Shown: positions 19,025-28,177 of the stretch, one piece after another
Position numbering within the stretch: position 1 is the stretch's first letter
Layout: each line of letters opens with the position of its first letter
Source: Halobacteriovoraceae bacterium
GTDB lineage: Bacteria; Bdellovibrionota; Bacteriovoracia; Bacteriovoracales; Bacteriovoracaceae
DNA length: 64,000 nucleotides
Assembly: GCA_020635135.1 (NCBI GenBank)
Contig: JACKAJ010000018.1
Coordinates: forward strand, 9,490-73,489
Direction of reading: 5' to 3'
The notes under the pieces: model-generated
The model's input: the letters and a program-made list of their open reading frames with translations, nothing else
What the model was told of the DNA's origin: nothing
The model's database searches: none
Program-made: the position numbers and the translations under genes

Positions 19025-21496
19025 CTAAATTTCAGGAATTGTTAAGATCTCTTTAAGGAAAGTTTGGCGTTTTTTGTTATCTATGTTCCTTATGGCCATG
19101 GCCATGGCTCTCTTCGTTCCTACAAAAATAGCTAATTTTTTTGCTCGGGTTAAGGCTGTATAGATAAGATTTCGAGTTAGCATTTTAAAATGTTGGGTCG
19201 TAACTGGGATAATCACAGCATCAAATTCACTTCCTTGGGATTTGTGGATTGTAATGGCATAAGCAAGATCAATTTCATTCAGATCTTCTCGCTTATAAAA
19301 AACTTCCTGGATTTTGCCCGCTCCCGTGTATTCCACGACCATCGATAATTCCATAGGATCCATATTTGTAATAACTCCAATGTCTCCATTGAAAACTTCA
19401 AGGTCATAATTATTCTTTTTTTGAATTACTCTATCTCCAATTTTGAATTTTCTCCCGCCAATTACCATTTCAGTTTGTTCTCTATTAAAGTGCTCTTGTA
19501 ACAAAGAATTGAGATTTTGAGTTCCAAGGCTCCCTTTAGTCATCGGGCACAAGACCTGAATTTCGTTAATCTGGGGATAATATTTTTTGATACTTTCGAT
19601 ATAGAGTTTCAAAATCATATCTGTAGGTAACATTCCAAAATGCAATGATGAATAGGGATGGACCTTTTTCAAGACTTGCTTGACCTCATCAATTTTAGAT
19701 TGTGTTGCAAGTAATGAATCAATATTCACATGATAATATTTTGGAGGAATATCTAGTCTTTTGACTTCAGGGCTAGAATAATTCAATTTTCCTATATCTA
19801 AATTTTTAACAAGATTTTGCTCCTCTTCCATAAATTCTTTTTCACTGACGAACAGATCTTTATCAGAATTTTTCAAACTTTTAATTTTATAAATGAATCG
19901 CATATCTTCTTGAGTTGCTTCCTCTGAGTCAATAAACATGCAATCCACTTTTTGTTTCCAAAGGCTGGCATCTTTAAATGGTGTTTGGAAGTCTGGAAAT
20001 TCACCGCGATTTATTTGATGGGCATATTGAATAATATGGCTTTCTTTACCTTGGCGAAAAATCTGCGTAAGTTTAAAACATTTTACTTTCTTGGATTCAA
20101 TCAGATCTTTAAGAACGTTTCCCGCTCCTACCGAAGCCAATTGATCACTGTCTCCAATAAAAAGAACTTGCGCCGTTGCAGGGATTGCCCTCAATACAGA
20201 AGCCGTAAGGCTAATATCAAGCATTGAACATTCATCTAAGATGACAAAATCTGTATCTAATGGCGATTCCTCATTTGTCTTAAACATACCTGTCGCAGGA
20301 TTCCAAACAAGTAAGCGATGAATTGTTTTTGCTTCAAGCCCAATAACCTCACCCATCCGTTGTGCTGCTCTTCCAGTAGGTGCCGCCAGAGTCACTCTTT
20401 TTTTCATTGCTAATAATAATTTGACCAAGGTCTTTGTCGTTGTAGTCTTTCCACAACCAGGACCTCCTGTCAGAATTGAAAACTTTTGTGAAACAATACT
20501 CGCAACACTTCTCTTTTGTTCATCGCTTAGAGGAAATTCTTGTAGACTATTGTATTTTTCGAGCCAAATATTTATTTTATTATCATCGATTGGGACTGCA
20601 AGATCCATCCATTGGGCTATTCTCTTTCCTGTATAAAGTTCATCAAAAAAGAGCTTTTTAGAGTAAAAATAGACTTCCCCCTCAAATTCGCGAGTACAAA
20701 CCTCACTGTTTTCTTTCATTTCAGAAAGGCAGTCGATCACTAATTCATTTAACTCTTGATTCAAAAGCTTTTTAACTTCTAAACCAATTTGTTCTTGAGT
20801 TAAATAGCAGTGCCCCTCTTCTTTACTCAATGCAAGGACATGGGAGATGGCTGCTTTTATTCGCTGAGGACTATCGAGACTCAAGCCCACATTTAAAGCT
20901 ATTTTATCAGCACTCATAAACCCTACGCCATAAATATCGCGAGAGAGTCGGTAAGGGTCTTCTTTGACAACTCTGATAGAATCTTCTCCATAGAGTTTAA
21001 AAATTTTAACAGCAAAAAGAGTACTTACTCCATGAGATTGTAAGAATAGCATGACATTTCTAATTTCTCGATGCTCGATCCAAGCCTTTTTAATTTGAGT
21101 TAATTTATTCTTAGCGATCCCTTCAACTTCAGTTAGCCTATCAATCTCATTTTCAAAAACTTCTAAAGTTTCATCACCAAATGTTTGTACTATTTTTTTA
21201 GCAGTTTTAGGACCAACGCCAAAGATCAAGCCCGAGCCTAAGTATTTTTCGAGAGCGGCTGCTGTTGCAGGTTTTTTTTCAAATGCTTTTTCAGCTTTAA
21301 ATTGTCGACCAAATTTGGGATGCTCGCTCCAGCTACCAAAAAAGTCCATCGTCGCACCAGCGTAAACCTTAGCTTGATGGATAGTTACAGCAACGACATT
21401 GCGAGGGTCTTTAAAAGGAGAAACTTTGAGAACCGTCCAACCATTTTGTTCGTTGTGAAACGTAATCCTCTGGACAATGCCAGATAGTTCCTCCAT
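19025..21496 (-). CDS. recD2: RecD2-type helicase (5'-3' SF1B, RecBC-independent)
   Basis: An 823-residue RecD-like ATPase. The N-terminal OB-like domain (LSGIVQRITFHNEQNGWTVL) and HhH region (YLGSGLIFGVGPKTAKKI) typify RecD2. The helicase core has Walker A GGPGCGKT (344-351), Walker B DECSML, the FRQ motif and C-terminal motif VI TIHKSQGSEFDAVIIP...ALTRAKK. A lysine/glutamate-rich insert (about residues 530-630) between FRQGKESHI and the IQVLCPM segment is longer than I expect for the family. It is probably cotranscribed after the OPT transporter (12 nt gap; AAGGAAAA upstream of ATG 21496). Confidence 0.93.
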   Translation of the reverse strand: MEELSGIVQRITFHNEQNGWTVLKVSPFKDPRNVVAVTIHQAKVYAGATMDFFGSWSEHPKFGRQFKAEKAFEKKPATAAALEKYLGSGLIFGVGPKTAKKIVQTFGDETLEVFENEIDRLTEVEGIAKNKLTQIKKAWIEHREIRNVMLFLQSHGVSTLFAVKIFKLYGEDSIRVVKEDPYRLSRDIYGVGFMSADKIALNVGLSLDSPQRIKAAISHVLALSKEEGHCYLTQEQIGLEVKKLLNQELNELVIDCLSEMKENSEVCTREFEGEVYFYSKKLFFDELYTGKRIAQWMDLAVPIDDNKINIWLEKYNSLQEFPLSDEQKRSVASIVSQKFSILTGGPGCGKTTTTKTLVKLLLAMKKRVTLAAPTGRAAQRMGEVIGLEAKTIHRLLVWNPATGMFKTNEESPLDTDFVILDECSMLDISLTASVLRAIPATAQVLFIGDSDQLASVGAGNVLKDLIESKKVKCFKLTQIFRQGKESHIIQYAHQINRGEFPDFQTPFKDASLWKQKVDCMFIDSEEATQEDMRFIYKIKSLKNSDKDLFVSEKEFMEEEQNLVKNLDIGKLNYSSPEVKRLDIPPKYYHVNIDSLLATQSKIDEVKQVLKKVHPYSSLHFGMLPTDMILKLYIESIKKYYPQINEIQVLCPMTKGSLGTQNLNSLLQEHFNREQTEMVIGGRKFKIGDRVIQKKNNYDLEVFNGDIGVITNMDPMELSMVVEYTGAGKIQEVFYKREDLNEIDLAYAITIHKSQGSEFDAVIIPVTTQHFKMLTRNLIYTALTRAKKLAIFVGTKRAMAMAIRNIDNKKRQTFLKEILTIPEI

Positions 21497-21508
21497 TTTT
21501 TTCCTTTT

Positions 21509-23371
21509 TTAGGATTTCTTAGCCACTTTGTACAAATAAATAGAAATCCCCACAAAAGCGAACACCGATAAGATTTCTCGAAGTCCCAAATCAAGTGATT
21601 CTGCGTAACCAATGTTCCAGTTGAGCGAGAGGAACAAGGCTATCACAACTCCCATCAGGGCTTCTCCAGCAATAAATCCGGAACTAATAAGAATTCCCTT
21701 ATCTTCACTTTCGTTAAGATTTTTTTCTTTTCGCTTCTTTTCAAGATTATAGCGAATAAGACCTCCCACTAACATTGGAACTGCCAATGTAATTGGAAGA
21801 TATATTCCTACCGCGAGAGGCATAAGATGCAAACGAAACCCTCCTCTCTTTTTCAAAACTAAATTATCAAAGAGAAGAATAAAAATTCCAAAAATCCCAC
21901 CAGCAATAACCATATTATATGGCAACTCTCCATTGCCAAATAAAGCTTTTGTAATAGATGCAAATAATGTTGCTTGCGGAGCTTTTAATCCGGTTCCAAT
22001 TCCATACCCTTCGTGCAGAAGCGTAAGAGTTGGAGCGATGACGACTGCGGGAATCACAATCCCAATCATCTGAGCGATTTGCTGAGAACGAGGCGTCGCT
22101 TGAAGTAAGCTTCCCGTTTTTAAATCTTGAGAACAATCGCCAGCAGTACAAGCAGCACAACAAACAACCGCCGCAACCCCCAGAGTTGCCAAAATAGCAG
22201 ATTCGCCTTCATAACCAAAGATGAGAAACAGAATAGCTGAAGCGAGAAGAGCAGAAATAGTCATACCAGAGACTGGATTGTTTGAACTTCCTACGAGACC
22301 AACGACATAGCTAGAAACAGCTACAAATATAAAAGAAGCAACAATCATGATAATTGTCGTGAACAATGACATCCCAAAGGAATGAACGAGTCCATTATAA
22401 AGAAAAAGCATGATCGCAAAACAAACGAGAAAAACTATTCCCATCGTTTTCACACTAAGGTCTTTTTGAGAATCAACTGATTCGTTTTCGCTGGCACCTT
22501 TTGTGTATTTTTCCATTAACCCTGACATTCCGGCCATAACTCCTTTTCGAACAGAAAAAATCGACCAGAGTCCACCAACAATCATGGATCCAACACCGAG
22601 ATAACGCACTTGTTTTGACCATAACGTCCATGCCAAATCGAGGTTCGATAAATCAGAGTAGATATCAGGAGTCCCGAGCATTGGAATAGTGATAATCCAT
22701 CCGAGAGCCCCACCCAAGAAAACCAGGATAGCAACATCAATATTGACGATATAACCAACAGCGAGCAATGCTGGAGAAACATCTCCACCAAAAAAGACAA
22801 CCGAACCACCGACTTTTTTCGCTATTTCAACACTTCCAATAAATAATTTAAAACCACTAGAGAGCAATTTAAAAATCCCACCCCAGGCAAGACCTTTAAC
22901 AATTGTAAAAAATCCACCTGCTGATTCACTAGTCCCAGCTTTTAACACTGTGGCACACGCTACGCCTTCTGGATAAATTAGTTCTTCTTCATCTTCAATC
23001 AATGCTTTTCGAAGTGGAATCATAAAAAGAACCCCAAGTAATCCCCCTGAAATAGCAATCAATGTCGTGGGCCAAAATTTAAAATCATTCCAAGCACCAA
23101 CGATAACAAGTGCTGGGAGTGTAAAAATTATTCCTGCAGCAAGAGACTCACCTGCACTGGCCATTGTTTGCACAATATTACTTTGCAAGAGTGCTTTCTT
23201 TTTAAGCATCCCAAACACACCCAGTGAAATAACTGCAGCTGGTATCGAGGCTGACACTGTCATTCCGGCATAAAGCCCTAGGTAGACATTAGCCATTGTC
23301 ATTACAATTCCAATGACAATACCTAGTCCAATTGAGAGTGGGGTTAATTCTGATTCTTTTTTCATTAACAT
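21509..23371 (-). CDS. OPT-family oligopeptide/metal-chelate transporter
   Basis: A polytopic inner-membrane protein of 620 residues with about 15 hydrophobic segments. The beginning, LTPLSIGLGIVIGIVMTMAN, is followed by VYLGLYAGMTVSASIPAAVI, the OPT signature region. GNNPVSGMT-type residues appear as SSNNPVSGMTISALL, and CCAACTAGDCSQDLKTG matches the conserved AGD..QD.K.G stretch. Members import peptides or metal chelates by proton coupling. ATG 23371 is chosen because GAGGAG sits 6 nt upstream; the longer frame from TTG 23404 places that motif inside the coding region. Confidence 0.92.
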   Translation of the reverse strand: MLMKKESELTPLSIGLGIVIGIVMTMANVYLGLYAGMTVSASIPAAVISLGVFGMLKKKALLQSNIVQTMASAGESLAAGIIFTLPALVIVGAWNDFKFWPTTLIAISGGLLGVLFMIPLRKALIEDEEELIYPEGVACATVLKAGTSESAGGFFTIVKGLAWGGIFKLLSSGFKLFIGSVEIAKKVGGSVVFFGGDVSPALLAVGYIVNIDVAILVFLGGALGWIITIPMLGTPDIYSDLSNLDLAWTLWSKQVRYLGVGSMIVGGLWSIFSVRKGVMAGMSGLMEKYTKGASENESVDSQKDLSVKTMGIVFLVCFAIMLFLYNGLVHSFGMSLFTTIIMIVASFIFVAVSSYVVGLVGSSNNPVSGMTISALLASAILFLIFGYEGESAILATLGVAAVVCCAACTAGDCSQDLKTGSLLQATPRSQQIAQMIGIVIPAVVIAPTLTLLHEGYGIGTGLKAPQATLFASITKALFGNGELPYNMVIAGGIFGIFILLFDNLVLKKRGGFRLHLMPLAVGIYLPITLAVPMLVGGLIRYNLEKKRKEKNLNESEDKGILISSGFIAGEALMGVVIALFLSLNWNIGYAESLDLGLREILSVFAFVGISIYLYKVAKKS

Positions 23372-23461
23372 GAGAAACTCCTCTTCGAGCATACCTGCTG
23401 CCAAGAATGTCTTTTAATCTATGTAATTGTTAGCATTTCAAAAGTTATATGAAAAGAGAAA

Positions 23462-23481
23462 GTCCCTTACTGGTAAGGGAC
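23462..23481 (-). terminator. Rho-independent terminator after the receiver gene
   Basis: GTCCCTTA / TAAGGGAC, an 8 bp perfect stem with a 4 nt loop. On the minus strand it is followed by TTTCTCTTTTC. It lies between the receiver stop and the OPT start, separating the two units. Confidence 0.7.
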
Positions 23482-23515
23482 GAGATCTATTTGACAAGGC
23501 GAGTAATTTTAAATT

Positions 23516-24028
23516 TTAGGCTGCGTAATCGGCCTGTTTGATATTGGTTGCAGCATCTATCATCTCGAGAAACTTATCTTGAAATTCACTTCCTTCGAAT
23601 AGTTTTTCAACGAAACAAGAATTTTCAGGGCATTCAAGATAGTAATCAACTTGTCTCGAAGGATTACTAGAAAAGAACATTATGGGGATATTCGCTCGTA
23701 TTAAGGTTCTGATCGATCGACCGAAATCTAGCCCATCAAAGTTTTTTAATTCAACGTCAATAATAATGAGATTGAAATTTTCTTCTTTTAATAGCTTTAA
23801 AGCCGAATATTCACTGACACAAACAAAGGTGGAGCAATTTTTTACTCCTTTAATTCTATCCTCAATCAATTTTCCCTTTTTTAATTCATCATCAAGGATA
23901 AGAACTTTAAAATGTTCACTGTCCGATAGAAATTCATTTTGGACTTCGGCATTCATTGCAACTTTTTGAAATTCATCAAGAAGACGATTTTTTTTGTAGC
24001 TTAATTCTCTTTGTTTTCTGATTGTCAT
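23516..24028 (-). CDS. Stand-alone receiver (response-regulator) domain protein
   Basis: A 170-residue protein with a charged N-terminal helix (residues 1-40) and one receiver domain. The full phosphorylation set is visible: acidic pair D46/D47, phospho-acceptor D91 in LIIIDVELKNFDGL, S120/S121 in MFFSSN, and K142 in CFVEKLF. No output domain follows, so it should act through protein contacts (phosphorelay, chemotaxis or motility-type signalling). No histidine kinase gene is adjacent. It starts at ATG 24028. Confidence 0.88.
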   Translation of the reverse strand: MTIRKQRELSYKKNRLLDEFQKVAMNAEVQNEFLSDSEHFKVLILDDELKKGKLIEDRIKGVKNCSTFVCVSEYSALKLLKEENFNLIIIDVELKNFDGLDFGRSIRTLIRANIPIMFFSSNPSRQVDYYLECPENSCFVEKLFEGSEFQDKFLEMIDAATNIKQADYAA

Positions 24029-24361
24029 AAATATTCCCCGCTTAAAATTCCTCTTTAGAGAGGTAACTCATGCACTATATCCACGCATAAGTTCTCAAAA
24101 AAATCATAGCAGTAAAACATTTTGACACTTGCAAGACTTGTATTTTTTCTCTTTATTTTTCTGAAAATTCAAAGAGTTAACGACAATATCCCCGAAAACG
24201 ATGCTTTGTACTTGCTTTCTCACCCCAGGAGTTCTCTCGACAACAAATGCAGGCAAATATTCCAGAATCCATCATAAAATGAAGCTCTTTGAGAGACCTA
24301 ATTTCAGTGACTTGGATCACTCAGATCGAGACTACTGAAATTACACCAACACAAAGCAAAA
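24029..24361. other. Long intergenic region upstream of the cobalamin riboswitch
   Basis: No convincing gene. It contains the 5' region of the receiver gene (reading left) and an inverted repeat AATTTCAGT (24300-24308) / ACTGAAATT (24334-24342) with an inner GTGA...TCAC. The function of the repeat is unclear; it could be an operator or an RNA hairpin. Confidence 0.5.
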
Positions 24362-24390
24362 TTACAGCCGCTTCTTATCTTTTATATTAT
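24362..24390 (+). promoter_or_regulatory. Sigma70-type promoter for the cobalamin-uptake operon
   Basis: TTACAG (24362-24367), 17 nt spacer, TATTAT (24385-24390). Predicted transcription would begin near 24397, exactly where the riboswitch-like sequence begins. Confidence 0.6.
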
Positions 24391-24396
24391 GAGGAA

Positions 24397-24485
24397 TATA
24401 AACGACACGAGGTGAAGCAAGTGAAAGTCTTGCGCTGTCCCGCAACGGTATTGGAACTACTCTCCTGAGCCCGATCCCTCTCGCA
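24397..24485 (+). promoter_or_regulatory. Cobalamin riboswitch
   Basis: The leader holds GAGGTGAA, then the stem-loop GCAAG-TGAAAGT-CTTGC, then GCTGTCCCGCAACGGTA, the conserved core of the B12 box. The 3' element TGAGCCCGATCCCTCTCGC corresponds to the conserved downstream half. It is immediately followed by a BtuB-like receptor gene. The peripheral P5-P6 region is short. The receptor Shine-Dalgarno GAGGAGG (24501-24507) lies 16 nt downstream, and CTCCT or CCTCTCG within the element could mask it. Translational repression by cobalamin is therefore the simplest inference. Confidence 0.87.
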
Positions 24486-24511
24486 AAATGCTACTTTCCC
24501 GAGGAGGAAAA

Positions 24512-26287
24512 ATGCTCAATCAAGCAATTGCACTATTGGTTTTCTATCCTGCTCTATTGTTTTCACAAGATTATATCGTGACAGCTAAAAAGATTGTCAC
24601 TCCTCTCGACAGCACTCTTTCCAATACTGACCTTTATAATAACTCCATCGACCAAGATGGCCCTTTGAATAGCCTTCAAAATACTTACAGTGCTGAGAAT
24701 AGTTTTTACTCGACTCAAAATGGGGCCTTCGGATCCAGTGGTAATTTCTATCTGAGAGGTCTTGATAGCAGTTTTACCAAAATACTCATAAACGATATTG
24801 AACTCAAAGATCCTTCAACGCCCTTTCAAAATTTCCCAGGGCAACTTTTCCCGACCGGGCTTTATTCTCATTCTGAGCTTATACGAGGGACACAAAGTAC
24901 ACTTTATGGGACAGAATCTGTTTCCGGAATTCTCAAGCTTCACTCACACAACCAAAAAAACGAAAATCTTATCATGTTTGGAGGCGGTAGTTTTTCAACA
25001 TGGATTAACACAATCAATATTCATCGTTATCAAAAAAATAACTATAATCTCTCACTAGACACTTCTTATCTAAAGTCAGAAGGAATCTCCTCTTACAATA
25101 ATGGGTCTGAAAATGACCCCTTTGAGCAAGCAGCTTTCAATTTTTATTTAACAAAATTTTTCACACATTCTGATCTCTCTTTTGGAGCTCTCTACCTCGA
25201 TTCAAAACAAGAGATTGACTCTTTTGGATCTGACCTCGTCGATAATGATCAGAGTACAACTCGAAACAAAGGAATTTCTCTCGCTTATAGTTATTATTTT
25301 GATCATTTTGATCTTAAGTTTTCTCAGTTCTATCTTAAAAACCAACGTAAAGACAGTGAACCCTCTCCTGGTTACTATGACTCCCACACACTTAAATCTG
25401 ACTTACAAATACAAGCCTATCAAAATTCATATATCACCCATCTCTTTGGGATTGATTACGAGAACAATTACGCTAACACCTCTAATGGTTTTGATAACTT
25501 AAGTGATAAAAAGAACGAAAATTCCTCAATATACTATAACAACCAAATAAAGCTCACTCCTTACCTTTTAGAACTTGGATTGCGAGAAGAACAAAATCAA
25601 TCATTCAATAATTTCACAAGCTATCATTTGGGGCTAGGATACAATCTCTCACAAAACACCTTATTAAGTGCGAACTACTCCCGGGGATTCAAGTCCCCCA
25701 CTCTCTATGAACTATATTCCCCTAGCTATGGAAATTCTGAGCTACAACCGACTGAAGCTTTTACATACGATATAAATCTGAAGCAGAAATTTGAAAATTG
25801 GGAATTCAAAATTTCTTATTTTAATACAGCTCTTAAAAATCGGATTGAATTTAACCAAATATCTAATACAGACTTCCAATATCTTAATACTGGAAGAACG
25901 AAGATATATGGATGGGAACCTCAGATCACCTATCAAAAAGGACTTTGGAAATACCAATCTTCTTATACCGAAACCTCAGGCGAAAATACCGAGACTGGTG
26001 AGCAACTTCTCAAAGTTCCTTCTAAACTTTGGAAGAACCTCATTGAATTTAGCCCAAGAGAAAATTCATTTGTAAGCTTAATCTCTCGCTATGTGGGAAG
26101 CCGCTACGACTATGGAATGGTTCACATGCCTTCATATCACATATTGGATAGCCGCTATAGCTATAAGAATGGTCGTTATCGATATAATTTAAACTTTGAA
26201 AATCTCTTAAATAAAAAATACCAAGATTCTGCAAGTTATGGCACAAAGGGATTGGGGCTGTATGGAACTATCGAAATTTCCATTTAA
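24512..26287 (+). CDS. btuB: TonB-dependent outer-membrane receptor, BtuB-like (cobalamin uptake)
   Basis: A 591-residue receptor starting at ATG 24512 (GAGGAGG 5 nt upstream; the ATG at 24488 would put that motif inside the coding region). A signal peptide (MLNQAIALLVFYPALLFS) precedes a TonB-box-like DYIVTAKK. The plug domain has GNFYLRGLDSSFTKILIND and SELIRGTQSTLYGTESVSGI. The remainder alternates as a 22-strand barrel with ANYSRGFKSPTLYELY. It ends EISI, without the usual terminal Phe. Cobalamin specificity is inferred from the upstream riboswitch and the short BtuB-like length. Confidence 0.88.
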   Translation: MLNQAIALLVFYPALLFSQDYIVTAKKIVTPLDSTLSNTDLYNNSIDQDGPLNSLQNTYSAENSFYSTQNGAFGSSGNFYLRGLDSSFTKILINDIELKDPSTPFQNFPGQLFPTGLYSHSELIRGTQSTLYGTESVSGILKLHSHNQKNENLIMFGGGSFSTWINTINIHRYQKNNYNLSLDTSYLKSEGISSYNNGSENDPFEQAAFNFYLTKFFTHSDLSFGALYLDSKQEIDSFGSDLVDNDQSTTRNKGISLAYSYYFDHFDLKFSQFYLKNQRKDSEPSPGYYDSHTLKSDLQIQAYQNSYITHLFGIDYENNYANTSNGFDNLSDKKNENSSIYYNNQIKLTPYLLELGLREEQNQSFNNFTSYHLGLGYNLSQNTLLSANYSRGFKSPTLYELYSPSYGNSELQPTEAFTYDINLKQKFENWEFKISYFNTALKNRIEFNQISNTDFQYLNTGRTKIYGWEPQITYQKGLWKYQSSYTETSGENTETGEQLLKVPSKLWKNLIEFSPRENSFVSLISRYVGSRYDYGMVHMPSYHILDSRYSYKNGRYRYNLNFENLLNKKYQDSASYGTKGLGLYGTIEISI

Positions 26288-26774
26288 ACTGCTAGCGAGT
26301 TTTACTTGCATAATTATTCTGCATGGTTTTATCTTTATTCGGATGAAGCAGTCACCGATTACCTTGGACAAAAAAATTTATAAAAAAGGGGTTAGTGTTA
26401 TCTTATTAAACTCAAATCCGCAACATTCGGAAAAATCACTTCGCCCACAAAAGCAATCTTTCAATTCAGCGCAATCCTCTTCTCCCATTTCAGGTATCAC
26501 ACAAAATGCAAGTCCTCTGAATCAAATTATTCCTCAATACCCTAATCTTTCTGTGAGAAGAGAAGAAGAAGGGATTGTTACTGTACTTGTCACAATTACT
26601 TCTCAAGGAAAGGTGGAAAAAGTTCAAGTAACCCAATCGAGTGGTTTTGAAAATCTTGATCGTGCGGCGATTGAAGCTGTTACTCGTGCAACTTTCAAAC
26701 CAGCTTCGCAAAACAATATCCCTGTCGCAAGCTTAACAGAGCTTAGTTTCCAATTTAAGATTGAAGATCGTTAA
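26262..26774 (+). CDS. TonB-like energy-transducing protein
   Basis: About 170 residues: a single N-terminal membrane anchor (LLASFTCIIILHGFIFI), a short polar linker rather than a long Pro-rich one, and a C-terminal TonB fold (YPNLSVRREEEGIVTVLVTI, GKVEKVQVTQSSGFENLDRAAIEAV, ATFKPA). It overlaps the receptor gene by 26 nt from ATG 26262, or by 50 nt from ATG 26238, so it is probably a dedicated partner of this receptor. Its stop overlaps the convergent lysA-like stop by 4 nt. ExbB/ExbD are not in the window. Confidence 0.9.
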   Translation: MELSKFPFKLLASFTCIIILHGFIFIRMKQSPITLDKKIYKKGVSVILLNSNPQHSEKSLRPQKQSFNSAQSSSPISGITQNASPLNQIIPQYPNLSVRREEEGIVTVLVTITSQGKVEKVQVTQSSGFENLDRAAIEAVTRATFKPASQNNIPVASLTELSFQFKIEDR

Positions 26775-28177
26775 GTTTTGAGTTCTGGATGAGTAATTTG
26801 ATTCCGGAGAAGATCTTGAAGAGTTTCTCTTTTTCGAATGAGATAATAACTTCCTCTTTTTTTCATAATTTCTGCAGGTAAGAAAAAACTATTGTACTCA
26901 CTACTCATTGAAAAACCATAAGCACCTACATCCAAGAAAGCGAGATAACTCCCAACTTTAGGAAGAGGAAGATATCGTTGCTGGGCAAGGATGTCACCTG
27001 TTTCACAAATATTCCCTGCCACTTCATACTCTTGCAAATCTTTTGAGAAGTTTATCCTTTCACCAAGTATTCTCACACGATGATAAGCTTCATAAAGAAG
27101 AGGGCGTGCTAAATGATTAAAACCAGTGTTTACATTTATAAAATTTTTATAGGGGGTTAACTTTACTGAATTCACTCTCGAAATTAAAATCCCCGATTGA
27201 GCGACAAAATAGCGCCCAGGCTCCAGCCACAGTTCGGGTAGGTTTTTAAAATTTTTCAATTTTTCTTTAATCACTGGGCAAACAGTTTCAGCCAGTTTTT
27301 TCGGAGTCAACCCTATTTGGTTGTCATAATAAGGTATCCCAAGTCCTCCGCCTAAATTAAGAAATTTTAATTCTAATCCAAGCTTTTCTTTAAGCTTTAA
27401 AGCAACAGAGGTAACAATTTCAACATTCTCTAAGAACGGCTCCACTTCTAGAATTTGTGAGCCAATATGGCTGTGGACTCCCTCTGGAAGAATATAAGAG
27501 TTTTCCTTGGCCATTTTGTAAGCTTTCAGAAGTTCTTCTTCACTTTGAAGTATTCCAAATTTTGTAAACTTATGCCCTGTTGATATATTTTTATGGGTAT
27601 GCGGATTAATATCGGGATTAATTCGAAAGGACACTCGAACTTGCTTGCGAAGTTTTTTACAAACCTCAATTAAATTTTCAAGATCTGGGATAGAATCTAA
27701 ATTAATGAGAACACCCTTTTTCACAGCAAATTCTAGTTCACTGAGGCTTTTGCTATTGGATGTAAACATCATTTCTTCTGCTTTATAGCCAACCTCGAAG
27801 CCCATTTCCATTTCTCCCGTGGAAATGCACTCTCCTGCCGCTCCTTGTTTTCTAAGCATACTCAATACATTGAGATTGGTATTGGCCTTAAAAGCGTAGT
27901 GAATATTAACTTTGGGATAATTATCTTGGAAGGCCTTTCGAAATTCTTGAAATTTTTTTATGATAAGATCACCGTCATAAACATAGAGAGGAGCGCCGTG
28001 TTTTTCGGCCAGTTCGATAAGCTCTTGCTGGGTAAAACTTCCAGTCGAATCAAAGTACTCTTTACTGTTAGATGGTACAAAAGAAGAGGATGTGCCCGCC
28101 AAAGCCTTTGGTCTTTGGACCAAAGCTAAACTCACTCCCCCCGCTAAACTTATTTTAAAAAAATCTCGTCTATCCAT
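26771..28177 (-). CDS. Diaminopimelate decarboxylase-like PLP enzyme with a Tat signal
   Basis: A 468-residue fold III PLP enzyme. The decarboxylase domain has the Schiff-base lysine K97 in HYAFKANTN, GGGLGIPY, EPGRYFVAQSG, and the LysA-type CETGD at 391-395 followed by DVGAYGFSMSSEYN. Unusually, residues 1-28 look like a twin-arginine signal: RRDFFK, a mild hydrophobic stretch ISLAGGVSLALV, and cleavage at ALA-G. Real LysA is cytoplasmic, so this may be an exported amino-acid decarboxylase or racemase. It is the last gene of the 30988-26771 operon; its ATG overlaps the upstream stop by 1 nt. Confidence 0.85.
   Translation of the reverse strand: MDRRDFFKISLAGGVSLALVQRPKALAGTSSSFVPSNSKEYFDSTGSFTQQELIELAEKHGAPLYVYDGDLIIKKFQEFRKAFQDNYPKVNIHYAFKANTNLNVLSMLRKQGAAGECISTGEMEMGFEVGYKAEEMMFTSNSKSLSELEFAVKKGVLINLDSIPDLENLIEVCKKLRKQVRVSFRINPDINPHTHKNISTGHKFTKFGILQSEEELLKAYKMAKENSYILPEGVHSHIGSQILEVEPFLENVEIVTSVALKLKEKLGLELKFLNLGGGLGIPYYDNQIGLTPKKLAETVCPVIKEKLKNFKNLPELWLEPGRYFVAQSGILISRVNSVKLTPYKNFINVNTGFNHLARPLLYEAYHRVRILGERINFSKDLQEYEVAGNICETGDILAQQRYLPLPKVGSYLAFLDVGAYGFSMSSEYNSFFLPAEIMKKRGSYYLIRKRETLQDLLRNQITHPELKT

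Noticed and set aside
24300..24342. Hairpin AATTTCAGT/ACTGAAATT as a terminator
   Set aside because: The loop is 25 nt and no T run follows on either strand. It may be an operator but cannot be called a terminator.
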